A stretch of 64,000 nucleotides of DNA from CAMFLJ01 sp965279255 (GCA_965279255.1 OZ257146.1:4154001-4218000); one strand, 5' to 3'; counted from the first letter of the stretch, positions 26,848-35,827 are shown. The notes: a model not told the origin generated them from the letters alone. Numbers and translations are program-made.

Positions 26848-27605
26848 GCCGCGACCTCCGCACCGGTGCCGACGCGGCCCGAGCGGGCGACCGGCTTGGT
26901 GGCGTAGACCACGAGCGACTTCCCGAGGATCGGGTTGAGGGCCTTCTCGGTGATCCGGGTGGCGGCCGGGCGGGACATGATGTCCCACTCCAGGAGCTTG
27001 GTGTACGCCTTCACCAGGACGTTCTGGTCGTTGGTGGGGCCCACGGCGCAACGCAGCCACCAGTACGGGGTGTGCAGCGAGTGGGCCAGGTGGGCGCCAC
27101 CCGGCTCGAGGCCGGCGCCGAGCATCTTCCGGCGCAGCTCGCCCTCGGTGTAGATGCGCACGTGCCCGCCCTCCACGTAGGGGGCGTGGTAGGTGTCGGT
27201 GATCGCCCAGCAGATCTTCTCGGGCAGCCACGCCGGCACGGTGATGGCGATGGTGCCGCCGGGGCGCAGCACCCGGGTGAGCTCGTCGAGGGCGGCGAGG
27301 TCGTCGGGGACGTGCTCCATGACCTCGGAGGCGATGATGCGGTCGAAGGTGCCGTCGGCGAACGGGAGCTTGGTGCCGTCGCCCTGCACCGAGGTGCACG
27401 ACAGGTCGGGGGCGATCTCGGACGCGTCCTTCATGGCCCCGGCGGTGTCGAGCACCTGCTGGAGCTCGGGGAAGGCCATGTCGCAGGCGACGACGCGGGC
27501 CCCGCGGCGCAGCGCCTCGAAGGCGTGGCGCCCGAAGCCGCAGCCGAGGTCGAGCAGGCGGTCGCCGGCCCGCAGGCCGAGACGGTCGTAGTCAGCTGTC
27601 AGCAC
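26844..27605 (-). CDS. Class I SAM-dependent methyltransferase
   Basis: 253 residues. Motif I LLDLGCGFGRHAFEAL at about 18-33, acidic ACDMAFPEL at motif II, FDRIIASEVMEHVPD near 105 (motif post I) and VLRPGGTIAITVP. UbiE/Methyltransf_11 type. GTG start at 27605, three bases after the GT4 stop. Presumably methylates the product of the adjacent glycosyltransferase; inferred from operon structure. Confidence 0.88.
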   Translation of the reverse strand: MLTADYDRLGLRAGDRLLDLGCGFGRHAFEALRRGARVVACDMAFPELQQVLDTAGAMKDASEIAPDLSCTSVQGDGTKLPFADGTFDRIIASEVMEHVPDDLAALDELTRVLRPGGTIAITVPAWLPEKICWAITDTYHAPYVEGGHVRIYTEGELRRKMLGAGLEPGGAHLAHSLHTPYWWLRCAVGPTNDQNVLVKAYTKLLEWDIMSRPAATRITEKALNPILGKSLVVYATKPVARSGRVGTGAEVAA

Positions 27606-27608
27606 GGC

Positions 27609-29003
27609 TCAGCTGTCCTTCGGGGTGACCCGCCGCCGCTGGTAGCGCGGGGCGGCGCCGGCGCCGCCCGGTCGACGGGCCTGGATGTGGGGGGTCTCGG
27701 CCAGCAGGGCCCTGTAGTGCTCGACCGTGCCGACCGCGGTGTGGCGCCAGGTCCAGCGCTCGATGACCCGCTGGCGGCCGGCCGCACCGATGCGGGCCCG
27801 CAGCTCGGGGTCGTCGAGGGCGAGTGCGATCTTGTGGGCGAGGGCCTCGCTGTCGCCCGGGGGCACGGTGAGGGCGGTCTCGTTGTCCTTGCCGACGACC
27901 TCGGGGAGGGCGCCGCCGGTGGTGGCGACGAGGGGCACGCCACAGCTCATGGCCTCGATCGCCGGGAGCGAGAAGCCCTCGTAGAGCGACGGCACGACGG
28001 CCAGCTCGGCCTCGGAGTAGAGCTCGATGATGCGGCGCTCGGGCACACCGGTGATGAAGGTGACGACGTCGCGCAGGCCCAGCTCGTCGATGATGCGGGC
28101 GGACGGGCCGCCCTCCTTGAGCCGGCCGATGACGACGAGCTCGACGTGGCGCTCGGTGCGGAGCTTGGCCACGGCCTCGAGCAGGTACCGCAGGCCCTTC
28201 ATGGTGACGTCGGCGCTGGCGGTGGTGATGAGCCGGCCGGGGATGCGCTCGACGTCGGGGAGCGGCTTGAAGAGGTCCTGGTCGACGCCGACGGGCACCA
28301 CGTGCAGGCGCTCGACGGGGACCTGGTGGTCGGCGCTGATGTCGCCGAGGGAGTTCTGCGACACCGTGACGATGCGCGGCATGCGGCTCGCGACCCGCGT
28401 CTGCATCTTGGTGAAGCCGTACCAGCGGGCCTTGGAGAAGCGCTTCCAGCTGGTCTCGGCGTGCTCCATCTCGAGGCGGCGGTCGACCGTGATGGGGTGG
28501 TGGATGGTGGCCAGCACCGGGAGGCCGGCCCGCTCCATGCCGAGCAGCCCGTAGCCGAGGCACTGGTTGTCCTGCACCAGGTCGAAGTCGTTCACCCGGG
28601 TGCGGAGGTGCTGGTAGGCCCGGACGCTGAACGCCAGCGGCTCGGGGAAGCTGCCGCCCATGAACGTGGCGACCTCGACCGCGTCGCCGATGCCCTTGAT
28701 CTCCCAGGGCATGGGCAGGCGCATGGGGAAGGCGTCGTTGTAGATGTCGAGGCTCGGGAGCTCCACCAGGGGGACGCGGGGGTCGAGCTCGGGGTAGGGC
28801 TGGCCGCCCAGGACCTCGACCTCGTGGCCCAGGTCGCAGAGGGCCTTGGTGAGGTGGCGGGTGTAGACGCCCTGGCCACCCACGTGCGGCTTGCCGCGGT
28901 AGGTGAGGAACGCGATTCGGAGCGGGAGCTCCCCGTCAGCGGCGGTGGGAGCAGCGGTTCGGGGCGCGACGGGGGGAGACGCTGCGACATCAGGAGACGA
29001 CAT
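27609..29003 (-). CDS. GT4 glycosyltransferase
   Basis: 464 residues. LRIAFLTYRGKPHVGGQGVY marks the acceptor domain; the donor domain has VPVGVDQDLFKPL and the EX7E motif in YEGFSLPAIEAMSCGVPLVAT (quoted as EGFSLPAIE). A 30-residue Ala/Pro-rich N-terminus and a basic C-terminal tail ending PRYQRRRVTPKDS are lineage extras. Head of the GT-methyltransferase-six-hairpin operon. Donor and acceptor are unknown. Confidence 0.9.
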   Translation of the reverse strand: MSSPDVAASPPVAPRTAAPTAADGELPLRIAFLTYRGKPHVGGQGVYTRHLTKALCDLGHEVEVLGGQPYPELDPRVPLVELPSLDIYNDAFPMRLPMPWEIKGIGDAVEVATFMGGSFPEPLAFSVRAYQHLRTRVNDFDLVQDNQCLGYGLLGMERAGLPVLATIHHPITVDRRLEMEHAETSWKRFSKARWYGFTKMQTRVASRMPRIVTVSQNSLGDISADHQVPVERLHVVPVGVDQDLFKPLPDVERIPGRLITTASADVTMKGLRYLLEAVAKLRTERHVELVVIGRLKEGGPSARIIDELGLRDVVTFITGVPERRIIELYSEAELAVVPSLYEGFSLPAIEAMSCGVPLVATTGGALPEVVGKDNETALTVPPGDSEALAHKIALALDDPELRARIGAAGRQRVIERWTWRHTAVGTVEHYRALLAETPHIQARRPGGAGAAPRYQRRRVTPKDS

Positions 29004-29098
29004 GGGGTGTCAAGTGTCGTCGTCCCCTTCCGGACCGGTCAAGTAGGGCCACGATCGTGGCTCGGGGAGACCGGTGACCCTCTGGCGTCAGGAAAGTG

Positions 29099-30709
29099 TC
29101 AGATTCGGGTGGGGTCGGGGTCGGGCCGGCCCGCCTCGGGCCGGAGGCCGAGCTCGGCCGAGCGGCGGGCCATCGTGGCCTCGACCGCGGCGGCGATCGA
29201 CTCCCGGGTCTCGGGCTCGACCCGGGCGGCAGGACCGGCCCCGGCCACTGCCGGGGCCGCCACCCGGGGCGCCGTCGGTGCGAGGGCGGGTGCCGGTGCG
29301 GGTGCGGGTGCGGGTGCCGGTGCCGGTGCCGGGACGGGAGGTGTGGCGCCCACCGGGTGGGCCGGGGCGGCGGGGGACGAGGGGGCCTGCTCGCCGGTCG
29401 GGATGGCGACGGGCCTGCGGGCGCCGGCCGCCACCGGGATCTCACCACCCCGGTCGTCGGTGTGGGTGAAGTACATGTGGGCGATCCGGTTGATGAGCTC
29501 CGGGTGGAGCTCCAACGGGAGGCCCTCGAAGGTGCAGATCGAGATGAGGATCTTGCAGACCGCGGCCGGCAGGTAGGGCCGGAGGTCGCCGTCGCCGAGC
29601 TCCCGGCTGGTGCGGCGGAGGTGCTCCGCCGCCCCCGGGGACAGGGTCACGCCATGGGCGGCGCAGACCCGGCGCAGCACCTCGTCGAAGGCGTCGTCGG
29701 TGATCGACGGGATGAGCACCTTCGACTGGATGCGTCGGAAGAAGGCCTCGTCGCCCAGGGTCTCCGGCTGGAGGTTGGTCGAGAACACGATCTTGGCGTC
29801 GAAGGGGATGTCGAACTTCGAGCCGTGGTCGAGCATCAGGTGGTCGCGCTGGCGGTCGAGGGGCACGATCCAGCGGTTCAGCAGGGCCTCGGGCGTGAGC
29901 TCGGCCTGGCGGCCGAAGTCGTCGATCACCAGGATCCCGTTGTTGGCCTGCATCTGCACGGGGGCCACGTAGGTGCCGCTGTCGCGCTGGTACTGGAGGT
30001 TGAGCATCTCGGGGCGGAGCTCGCCGCCCACGATGAGGCACGGCCGGTGGCACAGGACCCAGCGGCGGTCGACGCCCATGGGCTGCTCGGGCGCGGGCTT
30101 GTGCACCACGGGGTCGAAGACGTTGATGATCTGGCTGTCGACCTCGACCGCGTAGGGCACCAGCACGTGGTCGCCGTAGATGCGCAGCAGCCGCTCGGCG
30201 ATCGACGACTTGCCGGTGCCGGGAGGGCCGTAGAGGAACATGGCGCCGCCGGCGATGGCGGCGGGGCCCAGCTCGCGCAGCAGCGACTCGCTCACGACCA
30301 GGTCGGAGAAGGCCTCCTTCAGGGCGGCGAGGTCGATGTGCGGGTTGGCGTGCTGCTTGCGGATCACGTCGGAGTACTGGGCCAGGCTCACCGGCACCGG
30401 GCCGATGTAGCGCGACAGCTGCATCCGGTCGTTGGCCTGCTGGCGGCCTGCGGCGGTGGCGACCAGGAGGTAGTCGCGGCCGTCCATGCCCTGGACCTCG
30501 AGGAAGCTCAGGTCGCGCAGATCCTCCACGACCTTGGTCATGATGCCGGGGCTCAGCCGCAGGCGGCTGCTCAGCTGGAGGGTGGACGTGCGGCCCATCG
30601 CCACCGCCTGGCGGAGCACGATGTCGTGGACGAGCGGCTCGGGTACGCCCAGGTCCTCCATCGCCCGTGGTGTCTCGACGTGGATGCCCGCCTCCGGTCG
30701 CCACTGCAT
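29099..30709 (-). CDS. Winged-helix AAA ATPase with Pro-Ala tail
   Basis: 536 residues. ATG at 30709 chosen for its GGGAGAG ribosome binding site. Residues 15-80 look like a winged helix (RLSPGIMTKVVEDLRDLSFLE), then an AAA core: Walker A YGPPGTGKSS near 165, Walker B ILVIDDFGRQ near 255, sensor IVFSTNLQP near 305. The last 110 residues are low-complexity, with a run of Pro-Ala dipeptides encoded by a GGTGCS hexamer array. Relatives with this layout occur near secretion or pilus loci elsewhere, but no such genes are adjacent here. Function unknown. Confidence 0.8.
   Translation of the reverse strand: MQWRPEAGIHVETPRAMEDLGVPEPLVHDIVLRQAVAMGRTSTLQLSSRLRLSPGIMTKVVEDLRDLSFLEVQGMDGRDYLLVATAAGRQQANDRMQLSRYIGPVPVSLAQYSDVIRKQHANPHIDLAALKEAFSDLVVSESLLRELGPAAIAGGAMFLYGPPGTGKSSIAERLLRIYGDHVLVPYAVEVDSQIINVFDPVVHKPAPEQPMGVDRRWVLCHRPCLIVGGELRPEMLNLQYQRDSGTYVAPVQMQANNGILVIDDFGRQAELTPEALLNRWIVPLDRQRDHLMLDHGSKFDIPFDAKIVFSTNLQPETLGDEAFFRRIQSKVLIPSITDDAFDEVLRRVCAAHGVTLSPGAAEHLRRTSRELGDGDLRPYLPAAVCKILISICTFEGLPLELHPELINRIAHMYFTHTDDRGGEIPVAAGARRPVAIPTGEQAPSSPAAPAHPVGATPPVPAPAPAPAPAPAPAPALAPTAPRVAAPAVAGAGPAARVEPETRESIAAAVEATMARRSAELGLRPEAGRPDPDPTRI
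29288..29332. repeat. Hexanucleotide tandem array inside the AAA ATPase gene
   Basis: About seven GGTGCC/GGTGCG units in a row; they encode (Pro-Ala)n on the minus strand. Such arrays can change copy number by slippage, and since the unit is six bases this would lengthen or shorten the tail without a frameshift. Confidence 0.8.
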
Positions 30710-30855
30710 GAGCTCTCCCGCTCCTCGGTCGTTGACCATGAGGCTTCTGCATCGGCTCGTGGCGCCTCCCGGTTGAGCCGCAGCCCGCTCTGTTCTCCTT
30801 GCCGTCACCGCCCGGGTGGCCGGAGGGTGCCGGCCGGGCTGGTAGACCGACGGCC

Positions 30856-31293
30856 GTGCGAGCAGTGGTCCAGCGGGTCTCGGAGGCGGCGGTCACGGTC
30901 GACGGTGAGGTCGTCGGCGCGGTCGGTCGGGGGCTGTGCGTGCTGCTCGGCGTCACCCACGACGACGACGAGGCCCGGGCCCGGAAGATGGCGGCCAAGC
31001 TCTGGACGCTGCGCCTCTTCGACGACGACGACGGCCGCATGGGCGTCGGGGCCGACGAGGCCGGCGCCGAGCTCCTGGTGATCTCGCAGTTCACCCTCTA
31101 CGGCGACACCCGCAAGGGCCGGCGCCCCTCGTGGACGGCTGCGGCCCCCGGGTCGGTCGCCGAGCCGCTGGTCGACGAGGTCGTCGCCGAGCTGCGGCGG
31201 CTCGGGGCCACCGTGGCCACCGGCCGCTTCGGGGCGATGATGCAGGTCTCGCTGGTGAACGACGGCCCGACGACGGTGCTGGTCGAGACCTAG
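30856..31293 (+). CDS. dtd: D-aminoacyl-tRNA deacylase
   Basis: 145 residues, full length for DTD. RAVVQRVSEAAVTVDGE at the start, the catalytic SQFTLYGDTRKGRRPS block near residue 76 and the C-terminal NDGPTT (usually NDGPVT) are present. Removes D-amino acids or Gly mischarged on tRNA. GTG start; TAGACC lies 7 bases upstream. Divergent from the AAA ATPase. Confidence 0.95.
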   Translation: MRAVVQRVSEAAVTVDGEVVGAVGRGLCVLLGVTHDDDEARARKMAAKLWTLRLFDDDDGRMGVGADEAGAELLVISQFTLYGDTRKGRRPSWTAAAPGSVAEPLVDEVVAELRRLGATVATGRFGAMMQVSLVNDGPTTVLVET

Positions 31294-31341
31294 CGGCGGC
31301 CGGGCGGACCGACCGGCCCCGGTCGGTGCTGGACTGGGGGC

Positions 31342-31635
31342 ATGCCCAAGGCCTACGTCATCGTCGACATGGACGTCACCGATCCCGCCCGCTACGCCGC
31401 CGAGTACGTCCCCCGGTCGGGACCTGCGGTGGAGGCCGCCGGCGGGCGCTTCCTCGTCCGCGGCGGAGCGACCGAGGTGCTGGAGGGCGACGTCGAGCCC
31501 CACCGCACCGTGATCATCGAGTTCGACTCCGTCGCTGCCGCCAGGGACTGGTACGACTCGCCGGCCTATCGGGAGGCCCGCGCCGCCCGCGAGGGCGCGG
31601 CCGTCGGATCGTTCGTCGTCGTCGAGGGCGTGTAG
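31342..31635 (+). CDS. DUF1330 protein
   Basis: 97 residues, single ferredoxin-like domain. AYVIVDMDVTDPARYAAEY at the N-terminus and WYDSPAYREARAAREGAA at the C-terminus define DUF1330. No known catalytic role; family members form small dimers. Follows dtd by 48 bases. Confidence 0.92.
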   Translation: MPKAYVIVDMDVTDPARYAAEYVPRSGPAVEAAGGRFLVRGGATEVLEGDVEPHRTVIIEFDSVAAARDWYDSPAYREARAAREGAAVGSFVVVEGV

Positions 31636-31693
31636 CCGCTCGTTCCACCCGGCGAGGCGGGGCACCACCGTCCCGGTGGTCGCCCGCCTCCGC

Positions 31694-33259
31694 TCACCCC
31701 GCCGCGGCCGGGTCCTGGGTCGTCCCGATCGCCTCGTCGGCCCCGGCCCCGGCCTCGGCCCCGACGCCGGCGGCCGCTCGAGCGCGTCGGCGGCGGCGGT
31801 CGAGGAACCAGGCCAGGCCCACCATCCCGGCCGACAGGACCACGACCGGGAGCGGGCCGATCACGGTTGCGATGGTGTCGCCCTCGCGCAGGGCCACCGT
31901 CTCCTGCAGCACGGCCCGCTCGGAGATGCCGGTGCGGACGAGCACGTCGCCCTGGGGGTCGACGATGGCCGAGAACCCCGTGGGTGCCGCCTGCAGCACC
32001 CACCGGCCGCTCTCGATGGCCCGCAGCCGGCTCGAGGCCACCTGCTGGGTCTGGACCTGGGTCAGCCAGTAGCTCGAGCCGTTGGTCGGGTTGAGCAGGA
32101 TCTGGCTGCCGTGCAGCGAGGCGTCGCGCCCCCGGTTGGTGAAGAAGATCTCCCAGGAGATGGCCACGCCCAGGGTGCCGACCGGGGTGTGGAGCACGGC
32201 CGGGCCCGTGCCGGCCTTGGCGTCGCGCTTGGGGAGCCCCGCGCCCTCGCCGGCGATGCCCTCGATGAGCCCGCGGAACGGCACGTACTCGCCGAACGGC
32301 ACCCGGCGGACCTTCTCGTAGCGCTCGCCCTCGCTGCCGTCGGGCAGGAAGGCGATCGAGGCGTTCACGAAGGTGTGGGGGTCGATCCCCTCGGTGACCC
32401 CGGCGATCAGGGTGGTGTGGAGGCTGGCGGCCAGCTCCGACAGCTCCGCCCCCTCCTTCTTCGTGCCGACCGGCCCCTCGACGTCGACCACGTTCTCGGG
32501 CCACACGACGAGGTCGACCGGCGGGACGACCAGCTTCGTCGCCTCGACGTGGCGCTCGAACACCTCACGGGGGTCGGTGGTCTCGGCCCGGGTGCGCTGG
32601 GGCCCGCCGCCCTGCACCACCGCCACCTCGATCGGGCGCACGTCGTGGCCGGACGGGGCCATCACCCCGATGCTCCACGCCAGCACGGTGGCGGCCAGGG
32701 CGCCCCCGGCCCAGCGCCAGTTGCGCTCCCATGCGGCCGACAGGGCGACGCCGCCGACGCCGACGAAGAACACGACACCGATGGCACACAGCACGCGGGC
32801 GACCTGGCCGAGCGGTGCCGCCGCCTGGCTCATGGCGGTGGTGGCGAGGGGCACCCCGCCGAAGGGGAAGGTCCAGCGCGCCGCCTCGGCGAGGGTGAAG
32901 GCGCCCGGCACCGCCACCCAGCGGATCCACGACGCGGTGGCCCGCCCGGGCACGGCCAGGCCGGCGACACCGACGTAGGCGGCGAAGAGCAGCACCGCCA
33001 CCGGGTAGCCCGGGGCCGTGAGGTCGTACATCCACAGCATCGACGGCGCGAACCAGGCGATGGCGAGCAGCCACGACCGCAGGAAGCGGCTCCCTGCCGG
33101 GGCGCCGGCGAGGAGGCGGTCCCAGATCGCCACGCCGACGAAGGCCAGCGGCCACCACCCCCAGGGCGGAACCGAGGCGGCCAGGCACAGGCCGCCGAGG
33201 ACGGCGCCGAGCACGGTCCCCACGCGCGCCGGCAGCCGGGGGAGGGCGAGGGTCGGCAC
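31694..33259 (-). CDS. lnt: Apolipoprotein N-acyltransferase-like protein, catalytic Cys replaced by Ser
   Basis: 521 residues. N-terminal half has about seven transmembrane helices beginning LGGLCLAASVPPWGWWPLAF; the C-terminal half is a nitrilase domain with the Glu of VVWPENVVD and Lys of KVRRVPFGEYVPFR. The third triad residue, Cys of the usual CYE motif, reads ISWEIFF here, so Ser is in its place. The family transfers an acyl chain to lipoprotein N-termini. GTG at 33259 is 6 bases after CATCAT. The window encodes two lipoproteins, so substrates exist. Activity is doubtful without a Cys. Confidence 0.85.
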   Translation of the reverse strand: MPTLALPRLPARVGTVLGAVLGGLCLAASVPPWGWWPLAFVGVAIWDRLLAGAPAGSRFLRSWLLAIAWFAPSMLWMYDLTAPGYPVAVLLFAAYVGVAGLAVPGRATASWIRWVAVPGAFTLAEAARWTFPFGGVPLATTAMSQAAAPLGQVARVLCAIGVVFFVGVGGVALSAAWERNWRWAGGALAATVLAWSIGVMAPSGHDVRPIEVAVVQGGGPQRTRAETTDPREVFERHVEATKLVVPPVDLVVWPENVVDVEGPVGTKKEGAELSELAASLHTTLIAGVTEGIDPHTFVNASIAFLPDGSEGERYEKVRRVPFGEYVPFRGLIEGIAGEGAGLPKRDAKAGTGPAVLHTPVGTLGVAISWEIFFTNRGRDASLHGSQILLNPTNGSSYWLTQVQTQQVASSRLRAIESGRWVLQAAPTGFSAIVDPQGDVLVRTGISERAVLQETVALREGDTIATVIGPLPVVVLSAGMVGLAWFLDRRRRRARAAAGVGAEAGAGADEAIGTTQDPAAAG

Positions 33260-33265
33260 GGCGCC

Positions 33266-33271
33266 ATGATG
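33266..33271 (-). promoter_or_regulatory. -10 element for lnt-like gene
   Basis: CATCAT on the minus strand, 6 bases before the GTG at 33259. Confidence 0.35.
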
Positions 33272-33383
33272 CCCCGAGCAGGTGACGGGGTGGGGACGGG
33301 GTGGGGACGGGCGGCCGGCGAGGGCCGTCGGCCACGACGTGGTCGTCCCCGCCGCCCGAGGCCGTGGGTGCCAACATCGGTCG

Positions 33384-34049
33384 GTGCCCCGCCGGATCCA
33401 ACGCGACCAGAACGAGTTCAGTCGCACGCTCTCGTTCTTCGACGCCACGTTCGCGCTGTCGATGACCCTGCTCGTCACCACCATCGACCCCGGACCCGAC
33501 GCCTGGTCGTCGTGGTCGCACCTCTGGGACACCGTCGGCAACCAGGTCGTGGCCTTCGCCATCTCCTTCGCCCTGGTCGGCGCCTACTGGTGGCGGAACC
33601 ACCGGTTCGTGTCGACGCTCGAGACCCTCAGCCCCCGCCTGGTGGTCTACAGCGTGGCCATGCTCGGCTTCGTGGCGTTCATCCCCTTCACCACCGACGC
33701 CTTGGGGAGCGACATCGGCGCGGCCTCGGAGATCACCACCGTCGTGTACGCCGCCAACATCGCCGTCGTCTCGTTCATGGCCACCGTCCTGTACGTCATC
33801 GCCCGCCGTGACGGGCTGTTCCGCAACCCGCCCACCGACGAGGAGGCCCGGCTCGCGATGGTCGACCAGTCGGTGCCGACCGCGGTGTTCCTGCTGTCGA
33901 TCCCGATCGCGCTGCTCGTCTCGGGCCCAGCGGCCCGCTACTTCTGGCTGAGCCTGCTGATCATCGGGCCGATCTCGGGCCGGTGGACCGACCGTAGGCG
34001 CCGCGAGGAGCGCCGGCTGCTCGGGCTCCCCGAGGACGTCGACGACTGA
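33384..34049 (+). CDS. TMEM175-family (DUF1211) membrane protein
   Basis: 221 residues with six hydrophobic spans. The first helix carries RTLSFFDATFALSMTLLV, a variant of the FSDGVFAIAxTLL motif of prokaryotic TMEM175 potassium channels. A second channel-type repeat is not clear. CAACAT stands 6 bases before the GTG. Basic C-terminal tail with RRRREERR. Likely potassium-permeable channel subunit, by family. Confidence 0.82.
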   Translation: MPRRIQRDQNEFSRTLSFFDATFALSMTLLVTTIDPGPDAWSSWSHLWDTVGNQVVAFAISFALVGAYWWRNHRFVSTLETLSPRLVVYSVAMLGFVAFIPFTTDALGSDIGAASEITTVVYAANIAVVSFMATVLYVIARRDGLFRNPPTDEEARLAMVDQSVPTAVFLLSIPIALLVSGPAARYFWLSLLIIGPISGRWTDRRRREERRLLGLPEDVDD

Positions 34050-34080
34050 GCTGCCAGTCGCCGGGTCGGCGTCGTCCGGT

Positions 34081-34746
34081 CTACTGGGTGACGCCGTTCT
34101 GGCCGGGGGCGACGCCGCCGTCCTGGCCCGGGATGATGAGCCGGGGCGGGAGCAGCCGCTCGGCGATGTCGACGTAGCTCGCCACCTCGGCGTCGACGGT
34201 GACGGCGCCGGCCCGCTCGAACTGCAGCGTCAGCTGCACCGTGTCGCCCGCGGCGAGCGGACGCACCAGGCCGGTGAGCAGCAGCTGGTCGCCTCCGGGC
34301 TGGAGGCGGGTGTCGCTGAAGCCGGGGACGGCCAGCCGGTCGACGACGACCAGCTCACCGGGCTCGGTCTGGGTCTTGCCCTGGCGCTGCTGGATCTCGA
34401 CGGTGGCGGCCGCGGGGCTGGAGGCGCCGACGAGGGTGTCGTTGCCGCCGGCGTTGTGGATGACCACGTAGGCGCCGGTGGGGTCGACGTCGGCGCCGAC
34501 GAGCGGGGTGCGGAGCTCGGGCGCGGCAGGGGGCGAGTCGAACGGGCGCACGAAGGCGACCATCACCAGCAGGCCGGCGCAGAACAGCACCACCAGCGCG
34601 GGGGCGAAGCGGCGGATCCGGGCGTAGATGTCCGGAGGCGGAGCGGTCGTGGTCGCCGCGGCCGGGGCCTCGTCGGTCGTCTGCGTCGGTGCCGACCCGT
34701 CGGGCTCGGTGGGGTCGGGCTCGGTGGCCGGGGGCTCGCTGGTCAT
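34081..34746 (-). CDS. Membrane-anchored PCu(A)C-like protein lacking copper ligands
   Basis: 221 residues. Acidic, Pro/Thr-rich N-terminus, one transmembrane helix (ALVVLFCAGLLVMVAF, about 52-67), then a cupredoxin-like PCu(A)C domain with GAYVVIHNAGGNDTLVGASSP and LLLTGLVRPLAAGDTVQL. In copper chaperones the sites HxM and a further His/Met are needed; here the equivalent places read EIQQR and GGDQLLL, so the ligands are gone. ATG at 34746 has GGAG five bases upstream. Confidence 0.78.
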   Translation of the reverse strand: MTSEPPATEPDPTEPDGSAPTQTTDEAPAAATTTAPPPDIYARIRRFAPALVVLFCAGLLVMVAFVRPFDSPPAAPELRTPLVGADVDPTGAYVVIHNAGGNDTLVGASSPAAATVEIQQRQGKTQTEPGELVVVDRLAVPGFSDTRLQPGGDQLLLTGLVRPLAAGDTVQLTLQFERAGAVTVDAEVASYVDIAERLLPPRLIIPGQDGGVAPGQNGVTQ

Positions 34747-34840
34747 GGGGGCTCCGTGAGGCCGCGGCGGTGGTCCGGGCCGGGTCCATCCTGCCCGGGT
34801 GCCGGCGGTCGGGTCAGATCGGGGTGGGAGGATCTCCGCC

Positions 34841-35800
34841 GTGGACACCGACGTCACCCCGGCCTCGCCCGCCGGCGGGGCGCGCCCCGGTCCACTGCAC
34901 GCACCCGGCGACGAGCGTCAGCAGCGGGCGTACGACGCGGTGGTCGGTGTGGCCCGCAGCGCGGGCCTGGCCGTGGAGGCCGCGGGGGTGTGGCGGGCCG
35001 GCTCGGCCGTGCTCGTCGGGCTCCCCGGGGTGCCGGCGCTGGCCCGGGTCGACGAGCCGTCCCGCTCGGGCGACGCCGAACGCCAGGTCCGGGTGGCCCG
35101 CGTGCTGGCCGCTGCCGGTGTGCCCGCGGTCGGCGTGGTGGGCCCCGACCCCCAGCCGGTGGCGTCGCCCGTCGGGCCGGTGACCATCTGGGGATGGGAG
35201 CCACCCACCGGCCCTCCGGTCGGCCCCGGGGAGATGGGTGCCCTCGCCCGGCTCCTGCACGACCGAACCCGGGACCAGCCGCGGCAGGCGCTGCCCCGTC
35301 ATGATCCCCTGACGGCGATCGCGGCCGAGCTCGAACGGGCCGAGGCCGCGGGGTCGACGGCGCCGGCCGACGTGGCGCTGCTGCGGGAGGCCGTTCGCCG
35401 GTTGGCGGGGGCGTGGCCCGACCCGGCCGACGATCCGCTCGGCGCCGCGGTCGTCCACGGTGACCTCCACCGGGCGAACGTGGTGCCGGGCCGTCGGGGC
35501 CCGGTGCTGGCCGACCTCGAGCTGGCGGGCTGGGGCCCGGCGAGCGCCGACGTGGCCCCGCAGGTCGTGGCGGTCCGCCGCTACGGTGCCGACCCCGCCG
35601 GCCTGGAGGGGTTCCTTCGGGCCTACGGCGCCGATCCGCGTGGATGGGACGGCCTCGAGGTGCTGGTCGAGGCCTACGAGCTGTGGGTCACGGCGTGGGC
35701 GGTTGGCAACCGGCGGGCGTCGGTGCGCTCCGAGCGGGAGGCCGAGGTGCGGCTGACCCGCTGGCGCACGGGCTCGTCGCCGACGTGGTCGCTGCGCTGA
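34841..35800 (+). CDS. Aminoglycoside phosphotransferase-like kinase
   Basis: 319 residues. Catalytic loop VVHGDLHRANVV near residue 205 (HGDxxxxN) and metal-binding Asp in VLADLELAGWG, where DFG/DW-type motifs stand. The N-lobe is present but has no clear Lys motif. The GTG at 34841 is 7 bases after GAGGAT. Family members phosphorylate sugars, choline or antibiotics; substrate is unknown and resistance should not be assumed. Convergent with the frameshifted esterase. Confidence 0.82.
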   Translation: MDTDVTPASPAGGARPGPLHAPGDERQQRAYDAVVGVARSAGLAVEAAGVWRAGSAVLVGLPGVPALARVDEPSRSGDAERQVRVARVLAAAGVPAVGVVGPDPQPVASPVGPVTIWGWEPPTGPPVGPGEMGALARLLHDRTRDQPRQALPRHDPLTAIAAELERAEAAGSTAPADVALLREAVRRLAGAWPDPADDPLGAAVVHGDLHRANVVPGRRGPVLADLELAGWGPASADVAPQVVAVRRYGADPAGLEGFLRAYGADPRGWDGLEVLVEAYELWVTAWAVGNRRASVRSEREAEVRLTRWRTGSSPTWSLR

Positions 35801-35827
35801 GCCGGAGCTGCGGCTTCGGGCTCGGCC

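Noticed and set aside
29288..29332. Possible CRISPR or regulatory satellite
   Set aside because: It is an in-frame hexamer array inside a coding region giving Pro-Ala repeats.
34841..35800. Aminoglycoside resistance gene
   Set aside because: Only the kinase core motifs match; the family includes many sugar and amino-alcohol kinases and nothing indicates an antibiotic substrate.
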